Shown here: positions 38,101 through 49,226 of the stretch, in pieces | Numbering within the stretch: the first letter of the stretch is position 1 | How the letters are laid out: every line of letters starts with the position of its first letter | From: Trichuris trichiura | Taxonomy: Eukaryota > Nematoda > Enoplea > Trichinellida > Trichuridae | DNA length: 64,000 bases | Direction of reading: 5' to 3' | Assembly (NCBI GenBank): GCA_037903355.1 | Contig: JBAJFE010000060.1 | Location: 2,108,001-2,172,000 of the forward strand | Made by a program: the position numbers and the translations under genes | Notes under the pieces: model-generated | Database searches by the model: none | What the model saw: only the letters and a program-made list of their open reading frames with translations | What the model was told of the DNA's origin: nothing

Positions 38101-38787
38101 TTATTGTAATTTCTCCATTTAAGTCAGCCTGTAAAGAGAGGGGGTAACTTGATTTCATTGCAGGAAAGTTTGTTCTCCCAAGCCGGGTCGCATGCCGAGT
38201 TTTTAGCCATTCGTGACGCTTTGGATGTCGGCTGTCCCGAAGTGCTTCGTAAGTTTTGTTTACGTTTATGCAAATGACTTTATCGCTTTGTTTTCCAGCC
38301 GGTAGTGTACATTCGGCCGCGGAGGCGCTTTTGCGCTTTTTCGACTCTTTACCGGAACCTCTGATTCCTTGGTCTTGTCGAGACTTGTGCCTTCAATGTT
38401 CGCACGACAGCGAACTCTGCAGGCGGGTATACAAGTCGCTTTTTTTCCGTATTGTTTTCCATGTCGGCTTGCTTATAGGCTGTAAAGATGTTTCCAACAT
38501 GTCATCTAGCCACGTTCACTTACCTTCTAAATTTTCTAAAGGAAGTAGTGAAGCACGAGGCCAATAATCAGTGTACAGCGGAAATTTTAGGTTGGTGTTA
38601 CTAGAACGCTGTGTGGGTTAACCGTTTTTGAACTTAAAATTTAGGCGTAATATTCGCGCCAATATTATGCCGCTTCAAGGAGACGAAAAGTCAAGCCGCC
38701 TCAAGGCAATTGGCATTGCAGCAAAAGCTGCAATCGGCTAGCCGCTTTTTGATCTCTTTGCTCAAGTCGGATCAAAGTGCCGTATAG
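32176..38787 (+). CDS. OCRL/INPP5B-type inositol polyphosphate 5-phosphatase, 19 exons
   Basis: The exons are 32176-32216, 32274-32459, 32607-32714, 33177-33291, 33418-33540, 33606-33713, 34133-34209, 34273-34384, 36003-36112, 36177-36315, 36394-36483, 36563-36631, 37022-37118, 37177-37412, 37808-37903, 38164-38248, 38299-38426, 38479-38590 and 38645-38787. All phases agree, giving 724 residues. The catalytic 5-phosphatase domain spans roughly residues 75-373, with [25 protein letters not shown] (192-201), FWFGDMNYR (256-264), [10 protein letters not shown] (331-340) and SDHKPV (361-366). An ASH-like domain follows ([21 protein letters not shown]). A C-terminal RhoGAP-like domain closes the protein ([27 protein letters not shown]). 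Enzymes of this family remove the 5-phosphate of PtdIns(4,5)P2 on endosomal and Golgi membranes. The N-terminal region is only about 75 residues, too short for the PH domain of vertebrate OCRL. Intron 8 is enlarged by repeats. Confidence 0.95.
34806..35091. mobile_element. Palindromic Tigger/pogo-like MITE, 286 bp
   Basis: The element begins CAGTAGAACCTCCGAA and ends with the near-inverse AGAGGTTCTACTG, flanked on both sides by TA. CAGTAGAACCTC resembles pogo/Tigger termini, and TA is their target duplication. Almost the whole element is one inverted repeat of about 140-bp arms, so a transcript would form a long hairpin. It encodes no protein. Confidence 0.82.
35118..35256 (+). mobile_element. 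PLE-A terminal-repeat fragment
   Basis: This stretch is the reverse complement of the outer half of the PLE-A terminal repeat (compare 26910-27055 and 31360-31505). It stops just before the hammerhead region and is flanked by TA repeats on both sides. Confidence 0.85.
35701..35782. repeat. 82-bp miniature inverted-repeat element
   Basis: The two ends are perfect 15-bp inverted repeats (TATAATACACAACGC and its complement at 35768-35782), with a second small palindrome around GATATATATC in the middle. It abuts the third copy of the GCCTAA-containing repeat. Confidence 0.75.
35783..35885 (+). repeat. Third, partial copy of the GCCTAA-containing repeat
   Basis: Similar in direct orientation to 34670-34780: two GCCTAA units, then CTACTAGATAAGAGCAG, AAAACAGTAACTTTGCT and GCGCCACTGTATATTTGTGC. 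The similarity shows that these pieces form a dispersed repeat family. Confidence 0.75.
37557..37605. repeat. Perfect hairpin, 23-bp arms and 3-nt loop, in an OCRL-like intron
   Basis: Arms 37557-37579 and 37583-37605 are perfect reverse complements around GGA. The hairpin lies in the intron between exons 14 and 15. It resembles the 21-bp hairpin at 21484 in size but not in sequence. Confidence 0.9.
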
Positions 38788-39307
38788 CAGTGCGCGCCTA
38801 TTGCACACTTGGCGGCGGCGGTGCCATCCTCCATCTTTGCGTGTGTGACGTAAACAATAGCTAAAAGAGAAAGAGAGAGAAAAAGAGAAAGAGCACTTAA
38901 ACTGTTGAAAAAATTTTTGCCTTGTTTTTTAGTGTCCCTCAAGTGTTATTTTCGTTTTGCTTCCAACGTCTTACTTTTCGGAAGAGCACTTCACGTGGCA
39001 GCCATAGCTTGGCAGTTCGTCCAGTAAATTAGGTCGTAAAATTCCTCTACAGTAAGTGGCGGCATTTTTCCGCGAGAAATGTTTCTTTTATTGACTAGGA
39101 TGAGTAGCCGATAAATTTTCTCGCTCACAATCCTACCGTGTGTTAAATTATTAATCTTCGCTTGTTTGTCGACTAATTATTAATAATATTTTCTTTTTTA
39201 AGCGATTAATAGATTACTGCGTGCGCTGCTTTGCTTATTAAGGCACTAATAGCTGCGAAGCAAGGGCTCTAAGCGTCCAGTGAATACATTTGCATAAGCT
39301 CGCCTAA

Positions 39308-39697
39308 GATGCTATTTATTTTTTCCCAAATAAGCTCCAACATTGGAAGCTTGTTGGAAATATGCTTCTGATTTCTGCTTGGACCAACAGGTTCAATAGC
39401 AAGGAGAAACTTGGCAATGCAGCCTCGATTCCTTATTTGGTAAGTTTATATTCGCACGAACTGGCAAGTGACCATTTCCTTATGCTTTGCGGACTTTGTA
39501 TCCGTACACGTAGGCGTCGCTTGGCGACTATAGGCTGTACATTGGCCACGGAAATCCAAGAATGCTATCAGTGTGTAATACGACTGGCCAGAAGGAGACC
39601 AATGTATAGAAGAAGCTTGTTTCCGGCGTGGATTGGCTTGTTGACAGAGTTGGCATTGCTTTTGACCTTTCTTAGCGGATGCTTTCCTAAAATATAA
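39308..39697 (+). CDS. Unrecognised hydrophobic open frame
   Basis: The frame is open from 39308, with the first ATG at 39362, giving 111 residues to the stop at 39697. It is rich in Leu, Arg and Cys and ends in a hydrophobic stretch (GLLTELALLLTFLSG), which suggests a membrane-associated tail. A donor-like GTAAGT at about 39439 means it might be only part of an exon. I recognise no family. It lies downstream of the OCRL-like gene on the same strand and could belong with the candidate exons at 40171-40360. Confidence 0.28.
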   Translation, partial: DAIYFFPNKLQHWKLVGNMLLISAWTNRFNSKEKLGNAASIPYLVSLYSHELASDHFLMLCGLCIRTRRRRLATIGCTLATEIQECYQCVIRLARRRPMYRRSLFPAWIGLLTELALLLTFLSGCFPKI

Positions 39698-39797
39698 TCG
39701 ACTTACGGTTAAGCGTATTCAACAGTCGGACTTGAGCAACATAGTAACTTCTTTTCTTTTTTCTCTCTTTTTCGTAACGGATTTTAAAATTCTTTTT

Positions 39798-39921
39798 AAA
39801 AAACGTTTACGGTTTAAACCTGTTTTTTCATATGACGTTTATTGTTGTTGGATAAACGCTTTCCTGGAAACAACAATAAACGTTATATGAAAAAACAGGC
39901 TAAAACCGTAAAAGTTTTTTT
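39798..39921. repeat. Imperfect foldback repeat, about 53-bp arms
   Basis: Left arm 39798-39850 and right arm 39869-39921 pair with only a few mismatches around an 18-nt loop. This is probably a small non-coding foldback (MITE-like) element. Confidence 0.8.
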
Positions 39922-40170
39922 CACATAGTAACTTTATAATATTAATTTAACTTCTGCGTTTATAAAGCAGCTTTCGTTAACTGCTGTATAGAGGTGTTCG
40001 TCTAAAGAAGGTTCAGCGAAGCGTAAAGCTCGGCACGTTTTCTCGCAGTCCAACAAAGCAGAAAGTCCCGTTTTATTTCGCTTACATTTTGCCACTGGGA
40101 ATAATGCGACCTAATTATTATCATAAATTATAGAATAATAAAATCCGTTGAATGCGTTTTCCCTTGAAAG

Positions 40171-40360
40171 GTGTTTTCATAGACGATGATGAAGCAAGTA
40201 ATCGTCATGTTTATCAGGTCCTGATAATTCAAATGTCAACAAAAGGTGATTTGTTTCTCTCCTTTTTCATATTTTTCGTGTCAGAGCAGACTAGTCGAGA
40301 AATTTAAGGAAAAGTTCTCGTTGACCTTTATTGGCAGTAGCAACCCGTTGCCCTTATACG
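40171..40360 (+). CDS. Candidate exon pair of an unidentified gene
   Basis: Exon-like segments 40171-40217 and 40285-40360 are bordered by AG and GT and join in phase. They would encode a peptide containing FIDDDEASNRHVY and then RLVEKFKEKFSLTFIG. The second segment has a strong donor (GTAAGT) and a pyrimidine-rich acceptor, but the first donor (GTCCTG) is weak. I cannot find a start, a stop or a family. It overlaps the region downstream of the CUB gene on the other strand. Confidence 0.27.
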
Positions 40361-40718
40361 GTAAGTTTTTCTAAGAAATGTCTCTGACAAAAATGGGGTG
40401 CACATATTGGTGCAATGTTTTTGCTTTAGCACTATTTACTTATATTTATTATCGGTCTTTAAAAAAGAATTTGCCATTTTCTTATTGCCTTTTTCTCATG
40501 TTAGGCTTTGAAGCTGCTTTTACATATAGCGCCTGATTAGATGTTGAACTTGGTTAAGGAAGTGACCATTGAACTGTCAGCTTAGTGGCTTCATATGTTT
40601 GGCATATTCCCAAGACGCACTTCCTTACGTCCGTTCAGCCGCAATGAACGTAATTCTTTTTAAAATAGCCTTGCTTTCTTTGGCCCTCTGTGTGTATGTC
40701 AAAAAAATGACTGCTCAC

Positions 40719-41896
40719 CTTCTTTGTTGATAAATTGGTAAAATCCGAAAAATCCCGTTCCATCAAAAATGCTGTTGCTTGAAAATATGACGTGGTAATA
40801 ATCGTTCTCCGACTCAACGCCTTTTTCGGGCGGTTTTCTGCTTCCGCAATAGCGCGGCAGCTTGCGATCCATCGTTCTGTAATTGCTGAACTCAATAAAG
40901 TCGCTCTGAGACTCGTTGTCGCACCTAAATGGCGTTCAACTGCCAAATATGACTTTCTCATTGAACGTACTGTCCAAAGCCTTCGACGTCAAAATAGGTG
41001 AACGTCAGTCGCACTTTTTGATTTGGCGCCCCGTCGAATGTGTAATGGCATTCGGTTTTTCTCGGATAGTAGCCGGGATAGTTGGGCGAATGAAATGTCC
41101 CATTGCTTGCATCCGAGCTACCGTAGTAGAACGAGCAGGCTACAACTAATTCATAATATTTTAAAAGAATAACAATTATTCCTATGCCACTCATCCGATA
41201 GAGAAAAAACATATATTTTGACTGTTAGCCTTAAGGGAGCTCATAATTCTTTTCAAAAACCATTAGTAATAACTCATCATTTTCCAGCGTTTACATTGTC
41301 TGCATATTAGCAGAAACAGGTATCGAAGAAACCATTTGAAATATAAAGTATATAGCCGTCGTACCGTGCTTGGGGTCCTTCCGTCCGGTCGTTATGCCGA
41401 AGTCGTCGGTGAATTTGTAAATAAGCCGGAAGCCCCTGTAAGTCCTTTTCAGCTGTCCGTGTCGACTATGGGTGACCAATTCGGCGGCCAAAAAATTGCG
41501 ACTAGACATTAGCTGCGGCGGTATTTCCGACCCGCAAAATGTATCTATTTCCGACATTCGCCCGTCCAAATCGACATAGGCGCTGAAGTGATCGAATTCT
41601 CCGCGACATCTGCAAATGGTAATTTCCTTTTCTTTTTCTCCCGTTGCGCATAGCCGACAAGAAAGTTTTTTTAAAAAAAATATACTAATGCAATAGTTAC
41701 AGATGTGAAGAGTCGTCTTGGTCAGGTTGGACGTGCAGGTCGAAATCTGTGAATGTTAATTGAACTCTTTCCGAACCTCTGCTTCGAAACCTATAAGCGC
41801 ATCGTATGTTGGGCGGATACTGATTTGGATAGTTTGGACTTGTTATTGCGCCCGAACGATTATGGTCAGAATTGAGATCCACATCGCAGCGAACGG
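40719..41896 (-). CDS. Multi-CUB-domain protein (SOL-1/Neto-like), partial
   Basis: Four consecutive minus-strand exons, 41701-41896, 41365-41609, 40971-41145 and 40719-40924, join in phase with GT-AG borders. They encode two CUB domains. The first has GAITSPNYPNQYPP, RVQLTFTDFDLH, then EFDHFSAYVDLDG, FCGSEIPP and FRLIYKFTDDFGI. The second has GTFHSPNYPGYYP, VRLTFTYFDVEG, then IEFSNYRTMDRKLPRYCG and GTGFFGFYQF. Cysteines sit at canonical CUB positions. CUB modules are extracellular protein-binding domains. The spacing and DRKLPRYCG remind me of SOL-1/Neto-type receptor auxiliary proteins, but this is only a resemblance. The piece is open at both ends (phase 2 in, phase 1 out); I could not find the signal peptide, transmembrane segment or stop. 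Confidence 0.82.
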
Positions 41897-43734
41897 CTAA
41901 AGAAAAAACGGTTGTTGTCTCATAAAAATGCAAATGAACATCATAGCAGCTACAAGTCAATCCTACTTTGATCACTGTGCTCAGCAATGGAAAAATAGCT
42001 TAAGCGATGAGCGAATAAGGCAATTTTAATCAAGCCCGCAATCGGTGCTGGTTTCATGTCATTAAATGGAAGTGGTAACTTTCTCAACGAGCCGCTGAGT
42101 AGGTACTACTGAATAGAAGTTTGATTAGCCGATGGCTATACATATAACGTGAGATTGTGCCGTTTCGCTTGGACAGCGCGCGGATCGATTATTGGAAAGT
42201 TTCCTGAACTACTACTAATCGTGCTGCTTTTCGCTCAGCACTCTCATCCTTCGACCAACGTTTACGTTACGTGACAGTTTTTAATCAAAAGGACGGAATC
42301 CAACTGCAATCGATTTGTCCGCTTTTAACGCACTCTCTTCCCGCGATGGCATAGCACCACCATTGATACATGCAAGTCAGCCAGGAAGTAACATAATTGC
42401 TCTGTCTGCTTATGTTACATTAGCTGTTTCGTATTAGTTGCAGCCGATTGGCAGTTTTTGTTCATATACGGCGAAAATGGTCTAAGCGCACTTCTTTGTC
42501 GACTCTATTACTAAATATGTCGAACGAAGCGTCTCGTACCATCCACGCTTATTGCGATGGATTATTTTTTGGCTCTGAACGTTGAATCCAAAGCAACTTT
42601 TGAAAATGTTAACAAGATGTTGCGCATTGGAGGCGCGCCCACGCAATTGAATGTTCGCCATTGTCGACTCGAATCCATCATCGACACAAAAGCAGTGGTT
42701 CAATTTAATTATGTCATTAAGGCAAATTTGGCCCGCTGCTTGATGACGTCCAATCGTGTAGCGTTGCGTAACAAAATGAATTTCACTTCGAGAGACGACT
42801 TGGTTGAAGCTGTCATCATATTTGCACTTCATTATGCGTAGCAGCGGATGAATAGGTAAAAGTTGGAACTTCTTTTACTTTTAATTAAAAAGTGCACAAT
42901 ACAAAGTTTCTTAAAGTGCTCACCCGCCGACTAATAATCAAGCCAGAGCATCACGGACGCAATTTGAAGTTGTTCCCAACACTTTTTCGCTGCTTCTCTT
43001 CGGAGAGTGAAAGGCGGTCTGTATTGGCGTTGATAAAAGGTCGAAAACACCAACGCACAGCAACCACGAGGCTATGGGCTCTCAGCTAAACACTGCCTAA
43101 CAAAGAACGGATCAAAATATAACTTCCACTCGAATCCCGAAAATTCGGGATTACGATTCTGGGTCTTACTACTACCCAAAACGTTCGCGCGTGTTTAATA
43201 ACTGAATAGGAAGAAGCTCCTGGACGAACCGAAATCCCAAAAGTCAAATTTCATGCTTGCCTTGGAAGCCCAGATGGCCAAACGCTTATGACAAGTGGCC
43301 TATTGCGACTTCTTTGTACTTACATTTGCTTCGAAGGTCATTTACCTGCGCTGAAGACGGGGACAGACGATCCCCGAAAGCTTCGCAAGTAAACGATTTT
43401 TTGAACAGGTAGCTTTTCCGTACAATAATGTTAATATACACACCCGTTAAAAGGAGCTATGTTTTCGAAGGTCCCTATTTTAATTTTTGATTTCTTCGAG
43501 GTGTACCTGAAGCACGACTTTGGGATAACCGATCGTTCGAAAGATTTTTCTTCCTCGACTATGTGCACATACTGAGTATTGCTCTATCCGGGATTTCGAC
43601 TCTCGGATTTGGGGACGAGGACGCACTCGGACGACGTGTACTTCTCGAATCAGCGGGCGAACGGGAATGTGGACAAAAAAAGTTACCGCCTTTGGTGCAA
43701 TGGCGCCTTTGGAAATTCTTCATGAATGAATATC
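41897..43734. other. No assembled gene; possible missing CUB-gene 5' exons
   Basis: The upstream exons of the CUB gene should lie here on the minus strand, but I could not recognise them. A plus-strand frame from the ATG at 42557 to 42841 (94 residues) and an overlapping minus-strand frame (42482-42832) are both open and motif-free. Only one at most is likely to be real. Confidence 0.4.
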
Positions 43735-46136
43735 CACCTGCATTTACCATCTTTAAAACAAACGCAAGTTCTGGACAGCAGTAGTGGATTTAAGCGCCTT
43801 TTGTTTGCCGCGCGCATTGAACACAAGAATAACGAAAATTCTGAAAAACGCATTTACAGACCTCCGACCGAGAAGTAGAAATTTTATTGCTAATTCGACA
43901 TAGACAATCTGTCATCCACGTCATCTCATGCAGGCGTTCCATCATTGCTACGGATCAATGTGAAAAATAAAATAACGCAAAATCATTTCTGAATTGTCGT
44001 CGCAGAAGTCAGCCACCTCAGCGACGCAATTTTCTGTATTGTACATTCACTGCGAAATTGTTGTTTTCGTCACCAATTTCTTTCTTCCACACAGCAACGC
44101 CCACCATGGAAAAATATCATAAATAAAATGAGGAATGATCGTCTTCGGAATAGAGTTGTAGAAAGAAGTGAGGAACTGTTTCAAACTGATCTTTGTATAT
44201 TTCCATCGATCACAGAGAGCTCTCTTCTTCTTCTTCTTCACTTTCTCGTTTGAGTGACTAGCCCCACCGCGGCTCCAATCCGTAATATCGTTCTTCGTCG
44301 ACAGTCGCAACATTTTTCATGACGACCGCTAATATCTTTCCATGAGTTCTTCTCTGCTTCTTCTGCGTCTTAATATCTTTCAGATGAAGAAACCTGAACG
44401 CGAACAGCATTTTTCCAGAAAGAAGCACTGTTCAACTCGATACCATCCAAATGCTAATGCATATGCAGTCTCGATATTTACCATCATGACTCCAGGAACG
44501 TAACAATCGTTAGTGTGCTGCTCCTGGAACCGATTCGTCTAACTCCTCTTCGTTCACTCACTTTAGCAGTGAGATGAACCGTACACGACTCCATACGAAA
44601 ACGTGTAGCCAACACAGCACCGTCCGTGCATGTTTATGTATGAGCAGGTTGGTTGCTCTTCTTCTTCTATTTTTTCACAAAGATATCATTCGCTAGGCGG
44701 CATAACAATCCTAAATATCTTCGTTTCCTGTTATTCCCGTATATCATCTTGTCAAAGTGGTTCTAATTAAACAGGAACATTATAAGAATGGATATCTATT
44801 GAAACAATAGATATGTCTGGCATATTGGCCGTATTTCGCGAGCCTTATCACACTTCCACACATATCTCAATCCGCATTGCCATATCGTCAACACAGTTGT
44901 TGAGGTGCATATTCGGTCAATGCTCCCAAATAGTGGCCTTTTGCTTGATAGAAAGTTGCCTCCATTGAAGACTGATAGCTGCTTCCACTCTTTGCATTAT
45001 TGGGCAATGCTTTTGCTTACTTCAAGGGGGACGAGGCGACCAGCAAATATTAGTCATCCCCAAAAAGGAGATGAACATATTTTCATACTCCAATGCCTTT
45101 ATTACGGAGTGCTGTAACAAGACATCATATCTTCATGAACCTATTTTATCATATCGTAAGCGACCATTGGTCGTCGATTGCCTATATTTCACCACTCTAA
45201 CCATATTGTGCTGATACATCTTCTTTGGTGATATCGTTTCGCCATACCGCAGGCAGCACTGGAGCCAATCCAGCGTAAGGACAGAAATAATACCATCACT
45301 TCTCAATAGATAATTTGGCCAACTCTGGCAAGTGATACTCGCAACACATCGCCGTAGGTCTTACCAGTTCCTCGCAATTAGGCTCGTCTTTCAACCGCGT
45401 GCTTCGCAGATTGTACCGGTGGGGCAATTAATGATGTACCGCTTCCCGTCAGAATATCGTTAAAAAATTAGTCACCTCTTGTAGGCCACCACAATTGTTT
45501 CACAATATCGTAGTGATACGACGCACAGTTGAGCGTATGACCGTGAAAGGTAAAACAACAAACGCACTCAGCGGAATGTCTTTCACGAGGAGCAAACATT
45601 TAACCGGAAAGGCATAGCAAACACTTGCTACGACCGATCCAGCATCAGCGACGAATAAGACTCCGCTACGTGTATTAAATGTACAGTATTTCGATGCTCA
45701 AGTTCAATTCAACAAAGCATTTCCGTTGCGTCGTCTTAAAATCAGAGAGTAGTTTCGCAGTGGGCTTTCAGATACTTAACTTTAGCCGCAGAGTTGTTTA
45801 AACTCCTGAATGAATGTCTACTTGCATTTTGCATTTTTAAAACATACGCAAGTTCTGGACAGCATTAATGGATTTAAGCGAGTTTTGCTTGCCGCGTGCA
45901 TTGAAGACGAGACTAAAAAAAGTTTTGAAAAACGCATTTACGAACGTTCGACGGAGAATTAAAAATTTTATTGCTAATTCGAGAGAGACAATCGGTCATC
46001 CGCGTCAACTCATGCAACCGTTGCATCATTTCTACGGATCAGTATGAAAAACAAAACAACGCAAAATCATTTCCGAATTTTCGATACGGAAGTCAGTCAG
46101 CCAGACGGCAACGACGCAGTTTTCTGTATCATACAT

Positions 46137-46535
46137 TCACTGTGGAATTGTTCTTTTCGTCACCAATTTCTTTCTTCGGCACAGCAACGCCCACGATGGA
46201 GAAATATCATAAATAAAATGACGAATGATCATGTTTGGAACAGAGTCGTACGAGGAAGTGAGGAACGGCTTCAAACTGATCTTCGCATATTTACATCGAA
46301 CACACAGAACTCTCTTCTTCTTCACTTCCTCCTTTGAGTGACTAGCTTCAACACCGGCTCCAATCGGTAAAGTCGTTCTTGGCAGATATCGGCAATATCT
46401 TTGATGACAACCGCCAATATCTTTCCATATATTCTTCATAGCTTTTTCTGCGTCTTCATATCTTTCAGATGAAAAAAACTGTACGCGAACAGCATTTTTC
46501 CAGAAAGAAGCATTGTTCAAAGTTGGTATCGCCAA
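46137..46535 (-). CDS. Longest copy of the repeated unrecognised frame in the array
   Basis: The 132-codon frame has counterparts in each unit: 44047-44313 (extended upstream through one stop), 49600-49785 and 51828-52046. Shared residues include FWKNAVRVQ, SSERY, RWKYTKISLK and HFIYDI. The C-terminal end (KKLVTK-TISQ and stop) is kept in three copies. Conservation of the same frame across copies hints that the ancestor was coding, but copies contain stops and shifts. No family recognised. It may be one exon of a multi-exon gene. Confidence 0.3.
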   Translation of the reverse strand: MAIPTLNNASFWKNAVRVQFFSSERYEDAEKAMKNIWKDIGGCHQRYCRYLPRTTLPIGAGVEASHSKEEVKKKRVLCVRCKYAKISLKPFLTSSYDSVPNMIIRHFIYDISPSWALLCRRKKLVTKRTIPQ

Positions 46536-46572
46536 AGTGCTGATGTATATGCAGTCTCAATATTAACCATAG

Positions 46573-46815
46573 TGTAGTTTCACAGCTCCAGTACACGAAA
46601 TTCTTTATTCAAGCTCACTCGGACAGACACGACAACAAATCAGTAAAAACTCCCCGTAGTACGCTTATATCGCAAGTGCCCACGCACTTCTCGACCGCGC
46701 CAGCTTCTGTCTGCGCTGCTGATTCACCCTATCAGCTCTGCCAACTGCTCGGCCGTCTGCTCAGCCACCCACGCTTTCCTGTCCTGCAGTAGGGAGAGCA
46801 TCATTCTAAAGCACA
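46573..46815 (-). mobile_element. Solo LTR, 243 bp, with 5-bp target duplication
   Basis: The segment begins TGTAGTTTCAC and ends AAAGCACA (TG...CA). It is flanked by CATAG on both sides (46568-46572, 46816-46820). Other array units are continuous here (AACCAT joined to CATGACTCCAGG), which gives the empty site. An AATAAAG in the minus orientation fits a polyadenylation signal, so the LTR reads right to left. No internal region remains. Confidence 0.85.
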
Positions 46816-47765
46816 CATAGCAACTCCAGGAGTCTAACAGTCGTTACGGTGGAGCATAAAACATCCATCGACCACATATCATCACGTTCTTGCCGTCGTT
46901 CTTGCCACTGCGGAAGAACTCTTATGAATATCATCAATAAAGACCAAACAAGTTTTACATTTTTGCTTATATCCGACCACTCTAACAATATTGTGCTAAT
47001 ATATTTTTTTTGGCGATATCGTTTTCCCATATCGTAGGCAGCGAAGGAGCCAAGCGAGCGTAAGCACAGAAAAGATACCATCATTTCTTAATTCGTAACT
47101 TGTCCAACTCTGGCCACAGCAGCTGGCGACACGTCGCTTTAGGTCTTACCAGTTCCTCGCAATTAGGCTCGTCTTTCAACGGCCTGCTGCGTAAATTGTA
47201 CTGTTGGGGCAATTTATGATGTGCCGTTTCCCGTCGGAATATCGTCAAAAAATTGTTCACCTCTTGTGGGCCATTCCCAAGTATTTCACAATATCGTAGT
47301 CATACGACGCACAGCTGAGCGTATGATGGTGGAAGGTAGAACAACGAACGCAATCAGCGGAATATCTTTCACGAGGAGCAAACATTTAACCGCAAAGGCG
47401 GAGCAAACTTGCAACGACCTATCCAACATCACCGACGAACAACACTAAGCTATGTGTACTAAATGTACAGTATTTCGATGCTCAGGTTCAATTTAACAAA
47501 AGATTTCCGCTGCATCGTCTTAAAATGTGAAAGTAGCTTTCCAGTGGGCTTTAAGATACTTAATTTAACCCGCAGAGTTCTTGAAAAACTGGGTGCTTTG
47601 TAACGGGTTGGAGTTTTATACTGTGTTTGATCTTCCACGGCTATTCTCGTTCTAATCTGCTTTGGTATCTGTAATTCACACGAACCAATTGCTCTATCGG
47701 CAGGTGGATGAACGACTATTAGCAAAAATTTTTGAAAACTACCAGTGCACTCAACTTTATTGTCA

Positions 47766-47960
47766 AAGCATTCCTCTCAAAGCTGGCTCGACTTAGAACT
47801 ACAGATTGTTTGTTGCGAGAGGCACTTCCATCGCCGCCGGGTTAAGGAGGCTCTTTATATTCGCCCTAACCGTACGATCAACCGTGACATAGGACTAGAG
47901 GTTAGCACGGCTTGGGAACCACTTACAAGTAAAACCAAGTGTTGCTCACTGCCGCGCTGA
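47766..47960 (+). pseudogene. PLE-A C-terminal coding fragment
   Basis: The frame reads RRVKEALYIRPNRTINRD and ends SKTKCCSLPR-stop, matching the tail of PLE-A residue for residue at most positions. The RT and GIY-YIG modules are absent, so this is a 5'-truncated relic. Confidence 0.88.
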
Positions 47961-48032
47961 CCTCGCTCCCCATTCCTATTGTTACGTGAGCCTATATAAC
48001 ACCGTTCGGAGAATAACACCTCCTCCACCAAC

Positions 48033-48072
48033 TCACTGACGACGTGACTAGAGCGTTCCGAAAGCTCTGAAA
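48033..48072 (+). ncRNA. Degenerate hammerhead motif in the truncated PLE copy
   Basis: TCA-CTGACGA, extra C, then GTGAC...GTTCC, GAAAGCT, C, TGA. Core and stem I are intact, but stem II has two mismatches compared with PLE-A, so the motif is probably decayed. Confidence 0.6.
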
Positions 48073-48201
48073 TTAAAAAGTTGAGTGCATTGCTCCGGTT
48101 CAAAATCTTTTCTAATAATCGCTCATCCACCCGCTGGTAGACCAACTGTTTCGTTTGAATTACAGATACCAAGGAAGATTACAACGGGAAAAGCCGTAGA
48201 A

Positions 48202-49226
48202 CATAGGTTCTCAAAGTGGGCGATATCGCCACCTGGGGGCCGATGATGGAGCACAGGGGGTCGATGGGAATCACATAAGAGGAACTCTGGCCGAATTATC
48301 CGTAGCGCAGGAGGGCCCCCAAGAGACCTTCGTAATAAGGGTCTTTCTTAACTTGCTCTCACTAGAAATAGCAGCGGCAATTTCAAAGGAGGCCAAGTGG
48401 GAGTGGAGGGCGCAATGGAACAATGGCGTTTTTCTTAGCTCAACTCCTCCAGAAGTGGAGGCGCCAAATTCAAACCCATTATGGGGGAAGATGCGGTAGG
48501 TTATGGGCTGCTGTAAAAAAACTTCCTTGCTGCGTTTCCATCATCTCATCCTGCAGAATGTGGATTTTGCGCAGTTACGGAGCTCCTATGCAGCAAGAGA
48601 AGTCGGCTGGACATAGTGAATCGAGGCGACCTTAGACTGATGGTGACAAAGGTGCAGCCAAATATAGACAACTTGCTCGTACTGCATCAAGCACACCTAT
48701 CACATTGAGTAGTTTCCGCTCATGTGCAGTCGCAAACTTGCGTTACAGTTTCTCTTGTATCTTCTCGCTTAAGCGTTTTCACTCCAACCTGATTTGTTGT
48801 CAGTACAATTCCGTTTGCTGTGGGTAAAAAGACAAATAGACGCAGATTGTGTTTTTTGGGAAAGGCTAATGAATGCTTCTTGCTTATGTGACTTTATATT
48901 CTGAACAACGTGAGAGGAGATATGAAAGACAAGCAGAAATTTCCCCATCATAAAATGGTTGGTGGAAAAGCACGAGTTATCTAGTACGTCTCCCACGTGA
49001 CGAACACTAAGTCTTTTCTGCAAACTTTTCTCTTGAGTAGTGGTGTAGCAAAGATTTTTCCATCCGGAGCGATGGAGGGAAATGTTTGAGAACCTAATGA
49101 CCGGCTACGCGACGTCCTACCTTCCAGCTAATCAGCTGACCCAAAATTCACCAATCAGAAGTAGAGGCACTAGCGTTCTGGAACGTTCACAGGGGGGCGA
49201 TGGAGCGGAAAGTTTGGGAACCAATG
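48202..49226. mobile_element. hAT transposon nested in the truncated PLE
   Basis: A 1025-bp element is flanked by a perfect 8-bp duplication, CCGTAGAA (48194-48201 and 49227-49234). Its ends are inverted repeats, CATAGGTTCTCAAAGT left against CATTGGTTCCCAAACT right. The flanks join to recreate the PLE terminal repeat (compare 47625-47650). It contains a transposase C-terminal remnant. The termini differ from those of the hAT at 27146, so it is another hAT family. Confidence 0.92.
48547..48708 (+). pseudogene. hAT transposase C-terminal fragment
   Basis: The 54-codon frame reads AECGFCAVTELLCSKRSRL, then GDLRLMVTKVQPNIDNL, and ends LSH-stop. This is the hAT dimerisation region with its typical C-terminal His. 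The rest of the transposase is not recognisable in the element. Confidence 0.85.

Noticed and set aside
43509..43784. Potassium-channel-like pore motif (STLGFGDEDALG) in a plus-strand frame
   Set aside because: The hydrophobic helix that should follow a GFGD selectivity filter is absent, and the frame runs into the tandem array. The motif is probably coincidental.
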